This document shows, piece after piece, positions 57,195 to 64,000 of a stretch of 64,000 bases of DNA (its first letter is position 1; each line of letters begins with the position of its first letter). The notes beneath the pieces were generated by a model. That model did not search any database, was not told the origin of the DNA, and saw nothing but the letters and a program-made list of their open reading frames with translations. A program made the position numbers and the translations under genes. The stretch spans positions 1,550,001 through 1,614,000 of the forward strand of contig JAGYXB010000056.1 of assembly GCA_022495005.1 (NCBI GenBank), in the 5' to 3' direction. The DNA is from Rhyacophila brunnea (lineage: Eukaryota > Arthropoda > Insecta > Trichoptera > Rhyacophilidae).

Positions 57195-57503
57195 ACATAT
57201 TACAATAAGATGAACTATTTTTTCATTTGACGAATAATTCACAAAATTTTAACATTCTATATTTAAATACAATATGGTGCTGGATAAGCATCCATCGGTT
57301 TCTGGCTAATGTACTTTACCAAACTAACTACCTGCACCATATTATTTACAATGAAATCAGTGTTAATAGTCATGCAATTGAAGCACTTCTTTCACTTCTT
57401 GACTTCGCAACTTTTGAAGTTTTTCCAAATTGTGTTAACGGCAATAGTACCCCGTTTTTACGTGGATGTATTTACTGCTGACAGTACATGATAAGAAGAT
57501 ACA

Positions 57504-57538
57504 CGTGTTCGAGGGCATTTTCGCCAAAGTTTGTACAT
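57504..57538 (+). repeat. Left arm of a 2.8-kb-spaced inverted repeat
   Basis: CGTGTTCGAGGGCATTTTCG and 15 further bases match the inverse of 60335-60369 at 33 of 35 positions. They probably mark the TIRs of a larger decayed DNA transposon. Confidence 0.6.
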
Positions 57539-60334
57539 TGCGTTTTTGGCATGTCCCATGACTTTGATTGATTTTTTCATAGTTATTATATTATAAAATA
57601 TTAGAAAGTTATGTATTTTTAACATGAAAATTTATTAATTTACTCTATTCAATCAGTTAAATACAACTATCTGACCTGTATATATTTTTAATTGATTATT
57701 TAGATCGAAAGGTAGTGTGTTTTTACCATGTCCCACCCCTAAATTCAAATAAACAAAGTCTGATTTCGTCATTAATTTTGAGTGTGTAAAATTAATTTCG
57801 TAGTGTTTTCAACAGCTTACATTATATATTTTTGGAAAATATATAGTTTTTTCGTAAATTTGTACCAATATTGAAAAAAATCACGTTTAAAGTGTGTCCC
57901 AGGATATTTGAAAAAGTGGAACTCCACATTCCGTTACCACGATTTTAGCATGAAGGCGAAAAATTTTCAATATAAATATGTTTTTTTTTAATGTAGCAAC
58001 ATTTTTGTATAACACTGATCGCCATGTACAATTTAAATTGTTGGTGTGTGTCGGTATCGCTATCGGAACAGGTTGCTTTCTGGGTTGGTCATTTAAGAAG
58101 TTCCACTACTGTTACCACGATTTATAAGGTAAGAAATCACATATTTCTATTTCACATACTATACATATGGAGCTTATCTTTCATACTACAGATATAATAA
58201 AACATATCGCAGGTTTAACAATAAAACTAAGCTAAATTTTGGCTTCAAACACTTCTGAAACAGAATCCGTTACTTCCATTCCGAAACTATATTGGTGGTA
58301 ACGTATATGTGGAATGTAAAAGTAACGAAATGGAATGCATAAAGTTGGGTTTACAGTGTGTGTTTAGTTCTTCATAGATTATAAAAAGTTTTATTTTGTC
58401 TGTTCGTATGAAAAACAAAAATATTTTCATTAAAAAATATAAAAAATAACCTGACTATAATATAATAATATAATAAAGATTAAAAAAGTATGTGATATGT
58501 CTGAATACGCAAAAATAGCGCACATAAAAGTATGGAGATAAAAAAAAACAACAGAAGGAAAAGAAAAAACACCAGACTGAAATAATTGCGAGACAGGCAC
58601 TGGCTCTGTCATACTCTTTCTGTTATACGCCACCAAAATTTTAAAACTTCTCCATACATTTTAGGCATAGAAATTTATAAAAATGTATGAAAAAGTATTT
58701 TTTTGTCACGTTTAACAGAAATGTGTACTCGATTAGATTTAATACCTAGAACTGTAGGTATTCACGAAATGTCAGAAAAGTACGTCTTGATTACAATCAA
58801 CATGTATAGCTACATTTTATGTTGATGAATACAATTAAATTTCAAGACAACATACAGTCGAACTTGGTTATTACGAGGAAGATGGGACCGACTGAATTTG
58901 CTTGTTATAAGCGTTACTCGTTATATATCAGAGAATAGGTATTTTTAAATGAGCATGTCACATTACACAAAAAGTCGAAAATAAAAAATTTGGAAACCAT
59001 CGTAAAAATCCCCGAAACGAGCATGGCATTCATAAACTACAAAAGAAGTTGTTTATTGTAATTAACGCTGGTAGGTACCTACGGAATTCACAAACCTTGG
59101 ATTTTTCAACCATATGCGTGGATACTTTTTTATTATTGTCGGCGAAACACCAATAAGGTAGGTACTTAGACACTTTACTAGTGTCATAAACGTAATCCGA
59201 CCCCGGCGGCATCCTGTCCAATCGGATTTTATTGCTTAGGGTCGAAATGTTTTAAAACGATCGACACATTAACAGTATTTTAGCTCGGTATATCCGATAA
59301 ATTGCTCGTTATAACAGTGAAAAAATTAAATGTATGGCGAAAATCATAAACCAAATGTCAACAAATGTTTCGTTATTACATCCGAGATCTCGCTATGTCC
59401 GAGATCGTAATAACCGAGTTCGACTGTAATTATTTTCGTAAAAGTTATATACTCCGTGCCGCGCTAGGAACTCGCGTCTGAATCCCTTGCTGATTTTTTT
59501 TTCATATATTGTTAATTTGCTTAAAAATATTTTTTATCTGAGTTACAAATAATATAAATGCCAAATAAAAGTTATGGTAATGTATAGTGTGTCAAAATTA
59601 TTACCTACCTTATTTTACAAGTATTGTGAAATTTATTATAAAATATGTCTATTTTAGTGATTAAGTTTGATTTGTTTTGTTATTTTGACGCACGTTGAAT
59701 ATATATCTGTCTATCAAAAAATTCAAATAAATTTCATAAAACAAAAATTTGTTTTTATGGTAACATGTAACTTTAGCTTTACAAATTACACTCCGTTACC
59801 ATTTCGTTCCATTCCGAAAATGTCCCCAAAAAAGTTGAACGTTAACTATTTTTCATTTGATTATTAAATAACGAAACTTATTTATTTTTCCAATAAAATT
59901 TAGTAAAAGTGATTATTGTCTTTAAAAAAATAGCAGAACGAACATTGATTGGTTTTTTCAAATACTAAAGGAAAAATGGTCTGCCATTATAGACATAGGG
60001 TAACGGAGGGGAACGAAATGTGCCCAAGAATTAAAATTCAATAATATTTTTTGACTATTTGTAGTTTTATTTTGAAGTGTATGGTTTTTTTAATCTAATA
60101 GAGCTCTTTTAAGTGATAAAAAGTGTCTCATTCATGTTTTAAAAGCTTAGTTTCGTAGTCACGGAACGGAAACTTATTATGCCCAATTTCATAATAAAAA
60201 TGATATAAATATTGTATTAATCAATATTTTGCTGAAAAATTGCTATCACCAATTCAGAAATAGAACAAGGAATCTGCTAGCTATATAAAAATGGTTAATT
60301 TGAGTGAAAAAATAATATTACCCAAATTTCAAAC
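57539..60334. mobile_element. Candidate decayed DNA transposon body
   Basis: DNA between the two 35-bp inverted arms. It has recurrent CCGTTACCA/CCATTCCG-type words (57933, 58105, 58265, 59790 and, inverted, 60000) and no long ORF. A pogo-like element is nested at 58855-59426. No transposase motif seen. Confidence 0.4.
58855..59426. mobile_element. pogo/Tigger-like non-autonomous element
   Basis: TIRs CAGTCGAACTTGGTTATTAC and, inverted, CAGTCGAACTCGGTTATTAC, flanked by TA on both sides (58853-58854 and 59427-59428). Internal CTCGTTATA repeats are also typical. 572 bp; no transposase ORF. Confidence 0.85.
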
Positions 60335-60369
60335 ATGTACAAACTTTGGCGAAAATGCCCGTGAACACG
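60335..60369 (-). repeat. Right arm of the 2.8-kb-spaced inverted repeat
   Basis: Partner of 57504-57538. It also lies at the edge of family V copy 2. Confidence 0.6.
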
Positions 60370-60560
60370 TAATAATTATCGTGTAAATTGTAAGATTGCA
60401 TGCATGTATCGAAAAAGTTCAGAAGCTTTTCACGTGACAGTTGCATTTGTGCAATAATAGCGCCTGCGCAATAGAACGGTAGCGGCAAACCAGCTGAAAG
60501 AAATACGAACTGCGACGAATAGAACATTTTGACGTTTCCCGATTATCTATAAAATTGTCC
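60335..60560 (-). repeat. Family V repeat, copy 2
   Basis: Inverted relative of 19985-20236. The minus strand has an open frame of about 70 codons (60318-60527) reading MFYSSQFVFLSAGLPLPFYC and FDTCMQSYNL. No known family recognised, and copy 1 does not keep the frame. Confidence 0.5.
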
Positions 60561-60621
60561 AAACCTATCAAACCAGTGACAGCATCGCGTCTCGCTTACG
60601 TTTGAAGAGTGAAATTGGAGA

Positions 60622-60880
60622 GCGTGTCCTGAAACTTGTACGTATGCGGTTTGCCGTGAAATGTTGTATCGGAAATATATAGTCGTATATTAAAGACCGT
60701 CCGACCTCTTTGAGTGGTATAGTACCTACCTACTGACATAAAATTCATGTCTTAATAAAACTCGGCTCTTGTCGGTTTACACTTTACAGGAAACCAGCAA
60801 CAAACAAATTTTGAAAATAGCCGATATAAGTACTGGATTATTTGTTAGGTTAGGTTAGGTTTTCATTCTTGAATTCTTGA
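60622..60880 (+). repeat. Family F repeat, copy 5 (truncated)
   Basis: GAAACTTGTACGTATGCGGT to GGATTATTTGTTAGGTTAGG and TTTTCATTCTTGAATTC; the second half is missing. Confidence 0.75.
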
Positions 60881-61940
60881 ATACTTTAAATTGTGTTCAA
60901 AATTCGTCCTTACATCATATTACCTATTATTAATGATAAATATTTTTTAAAGAATACCTATAAGCTTTTATGATTTAAATAATAAATGGTGACATGTAAT
61001 GATGATCCATGCCTTTCAGATCCAGTGACTGCAGTCATATAAGATAGGATAAGTATATGGTCAGAATATCAGTCCTATGCAATGTCATTGGTCCTATGCG
61101 ACATTTCTTTTACCACGGAAAAAAAAACTCGGCTACAAATCGCAGTCCTTAGTTCCCAATGAATACGTCAAAATATTCATCAGAATCACCACCGCCTTGC
61201 ACTACAAAGAATTTTCCAAGGTTTTTGCAAGGCGGTTTCATAGGCCCTGGCTGAATTCAAATTAGCAATACCCAATGCGGGTAGAAGAATAGTTTTCAAT
61301 AAGGCATATTCTCTCAGCCGGCACAATTTTCATTTGACTGGCATCAAGTAGAGTAGTTTGCGTGCCAAAGTTCTTAAAGAAACCTCGATAGTAAATGCGA
61401 GGTATCCATAAAGACATCTAGAAAAAAAAATCGCTGTAGGTATATATATATATATATATATACTTTTTTTGTTGGTGTTAGGATATTTTTACTGCCTGCA
61501 GAACCGCCACCACTGCATAAAAATGTGATTAATCTCACAGGTGATTCGTCGAAATTGAGACCAAAGACTTGGAGAAATGATTCGACAATGTTGTTAGGGT
61601 AATTTGTTAAGTGTGTGGGAGGAATGCGTTTAAGTGAAACGGATCAAATAAGGGAAGAAGGACTTCATTTGGGACGCTATGACAGGTCATGCATAATATT
61701 TTCAAGGTTTCGTAAATGCTTTGTTAATAAAAATCTAAGTTTATTTATTTTATTCCCATGAGTAAATAAATATACTTATTTCATATTACTTATCCTTAAA
61801 ATGAGTTAGAAGAGTGGATTTTTCTTTTGATCAATTCCTGAACAATTGAAGCAACCATAAAATAAAAAATATCCTAGAAATAGTGTGTAGGTATTTAATC
61901 TAAATATTATTCGTATATTTTGATGATTGGATCCGGGTAA
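60881..61940. other. Stretch without a supported gene
   Basis: Includes a (TA)n run at 61441-61461. Nothing coding supported. Confidence 0.45.
61441..61461. repeat. (TA)n microsatellite
   Basis: About ten uninterrupted TA units. Confidence 0.9.
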
Positions 61941-61950
61941 TGTGTAAACT

Positions 61951-63132
61951 CAAATTCAAATTCAAATTTATTTATTTTATATATTATAATGAACATAACA
62001 AATTATAAATTTAAAGGCTAAAGCGTTCACGGCATGACATAAAATAAGTGTTAAGTAACAATTTTTCAAATAAAAATACAGAGCAATGTGAGTTGATAAT
62101 ACAATAAGTAATAAAATAAGAGATAAAATAAGAAAAGAAATAAAATAAAATAACAAAAATAAAAATACATGAAAGCACATAGTGTGAACTATTGATAGTT
62201 GATAGGCTCTATCTAAAAACTTATAAAACAACGTCCACCTAAATTGACCTTCACGTAAGTGGAATATATCGATATCCGAAGTGATTTCAATAAACATGGT
62301 TACCTATTGCCCTCCCAATTGGCATTACTAATGGTAGGTTAGTTCTGCATCTTGGGAGAACAAACAACGGATGTCCTCGATTTCTAAGATAATTATCAGA
62401 GACACACGAGACAACATCACCAAGAATGGCAGAGTTTCCATTTACGCCGCGTATAAGTCGGAAAAAATATGTAGCTAAATGAAGATCCCTTTTAAATTTT
62501 TATCTACAGTATGTCAGTAAACCTAAGAGAAAGTCAGTCGGTTAGAGCCACGGATAATATCCATACAGCCGAAAGTAAAGAAGTCTCAACAATTTCTTTT
62601 AGACCCTCACCACCATAAGGCCGTACTTCAACTGATGCAGCACCCAAACGATAGACCCACTCTCAAGTCTGCTTCTAACTAAGGGGTTATAAAGAATTTT
62701 TAGAACCGTAACTTCCGAAAAGACTAGGGAAGTACGCAAGGCAGAGCCCAACATTTTTAGCGCTTTTTTACAAATTGTATCCATATGACCACTAAACGTC
62801 AGTTTACTGTCAAATGTAATGCCAAGATCCCTTACAGATGATATTCGCGAGAGAGCTCTGCCATGCATCGAATACTGGAAAAACAATACTCACGAGGCTT
62901 TAGTAAACGATAAAACATTGCATTTATCAATATTGAAGCCCAGTTTATTACGCCTGTCCCAATCTAATATATCATCTATATCAAATTGGAGCTGACGACA
63001 ATCGTCCAAGGTGACATCTTCTATGAAGAATTTCAAGTCATCAGCAAACAACAAAAACATAGCATTTTTATTTAAGTATTTGTTCACATTCCATAATCCA
63101 TATAGTTTTACCATCGCGTGAATATAATACAC
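61951..63132 (-). mobile_element. Jockey/CR1-like LINE, 5'-truncated
   Basis: Minus-strand element. RT palm and thumb (62599-63132), connection region (about 62500-62600), C-terminal tail (62294-62500), 3'UTR, and an AAATTC-repeat tail next to AATAAATAAA on the element strand (+ 61951-61980). A relative of the tail is at 36590-36860. Confidence 0.8.
62294..63132 (-). pseudogene. LINE reverse transcriptase fragment with stops
   Basis: Reads FLLFADDLKFF (FADD catalytic motif), then LDWDRRNKLGFNIDKCNVLSF, then past an in-frame TGA (62890-62892) RVRDLGITFDSKLTFSGH and LYNPLVRSRLESGSIVW. After an in-frame TAA (62599-62601) it continues KKLLRLLYFRLYGYYPW. Farther on, in another frame, NYLRNRGHPLFVLPRCRTN ends the protein. 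This order (YADD/FADD, KC-x-xMSF, DLGVxxDxxLxF, LVRSxLEYGSxVW) is diagnostic of jockey/CR1-group LINEs. The fingers and endonuclease are absent. Confidence 0.8.
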
Positions 63133-64000
63133 CCCACGTCTGGATTGGAAAATGTAAATAAAAACCCAGAAAAAACACTACAATTTTTAGATATTTATTT
63201 ATTTATACTTTTAAGAGATTCGATGGTTGCAATTGATCACCTGTAAAATTTATGCGTAGGGTGTTAAAAGGTTTTCATACTAATAATATTTTCCGCGAGT
63301 GACGATGTCTCAATGATAATTTATCACCGCTTACAACGGTGGTAGGCATAGCCAGAACAATTATAAACAGGTGTGAATTAAGGATTTAAAATATTATCAC
63401 TTAGAAACAATTTTGCTCCAAAGTAATATTCATCGTTTGAACCGGGTGATAATGGTAGTTGGGTATAGATAATATGAAAGATGTAATTTTTTTTTGTGAT
63501 CCGTATACCTGAAACAATACGATAGTATATGCAAGCTATGGTGAAAGCCCCAGAAGTGGTGGATCCCACTCCTCACCTCCTAACTTGGAATTTGAAAGGC
63601 ACCTGGTGAGCGCCTCACTTTCGTATGCGTACTATTAATTATTATGATATAGGTACCTACGCACAGTACCGGGCTTAAAAACATGGGTCTAAGGCAACGT
63701 TCCCTCTAATTTTTCTATTGTGTGTGCGGTTCATCAACGCATCTACGGTTGGTGTCACCCGGTGTGATAAATTAGTACCCCTCCCTTCACAAACACACAT
63801 ATACAATTTTCCATTAAAACTTATATTTTTAAGGTATTTATTGATTTCACTGATTTAAGTGAGTGACGGGGCGGATATAGTGATCCCGCTCAACGTAAGA
63901 TTTCACTTGCGTGCTCGCGTTAGTCGCACTTGACCTTTGTCTTCCGATAAATGAGTTGAAGAATAATTGTGCATGTGGTGGTTTTGCGCATTCGAGCAAA
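63133..64000. other. Stretch without a supported gene
   Basis: No ORF, repeat or RNA gene could be supported up to the window edge. Confidence 0.4.

Noticed and set aside
61977..62297. 106-codon antisense ORF as a membrane protein
   Set aside because: It is hydrophobic because it reads the AT-rich 3'UTR of the LINE that ends at about 61951.
1..64000. CRISPR array, operons, bacterial promoters or ribosome binding sites
   Set aside because: This is insect nuclear DNA. No regularly spaced direct repeats or prokaryotic gene layout were found.

Overview
This window is insect nuclear DNA. It is AT-rich and TE-dense, with many short TTAGG-like runs, intron-type splice signals, tRNA-derived SINEs, several LINE clades and many short TIR elements. 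Words such as TAGGTACCTAC are frequent, and one RTE-type LINE ends in an ATCATCATC tail followed by CAGCCTGAATC. This suggests a moth or aphid; the RTE tail leans towards Lepidoptera, but the sequence alone does not settle the order. No complete host gene is visible. The only host-gene candidates are one exon near the left edge (537-742, possibly axonemal dynein heavy chain) and two short CpG-rich patches (about 2.73-2.93 kb and 43.49-43.76 kb).

The main feature is a near full-length but dead R1-clade-like non-LTR retrotransposon on the + strand (about 4.74-9.91 kb). ORF1 is a gag-like protein with zinc knuckles, and it is broken by a 10-bp tandem duplication. ORF2 (APE endonuclease, reverse transcriptase, C-terminal CCHC) overlaps ORF1 by ATGA and is broken by two in-frame TAG codons. 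A 5'-truncated relative lies at 31.11-31.64 kb. It shares two 3' hairpins whose paired positions have changed while staying paired. Other retroelement debris includes jockey/CR1-like LINE pieces (34.06-34.66, 36.59-36.86, 41.74-42.07 and 61.95-63.13 kb), RTE-like tails (22.1 and 38.8 kb), a Penelope-like GIY-YIG remnant (20.5 kb) and many tRNA-derived SINEs.

Most of the rest consists of short, mostly non-autonomous DNA transposons, many with readable termini and target-site duplications (TSDs). The families are labelled here A-Z for this window only. They include hAT-like families J, Q, I and D; a P-element-like pair H (24.6 and 28.8 kb) that keeps the first exon of a THAP-domain gene with its splice donor; fold-back family G with 8-bp TSDs and a TTAGG-like loop; family A (six copies between 35 and 57 kb); MITE family C (three copies); a pogo/Tigger-like element (58.86-59.43 kb); and repeats F, L, B, V and W. 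Several are nested (A in D, hAT I in D, SINE in D, truncated R1 in W), so relative insertion ages can be read directly.

The long stretches between these elements (notably 10.87-14.83, 15.83-18.24, 42.07-43.48, 46.84-48.33 and 63.13-64.0 kb) are AT-rich, with no coding region I can support. The window reads as a gene-poor, repeat-rich intergenic or large-intron region.
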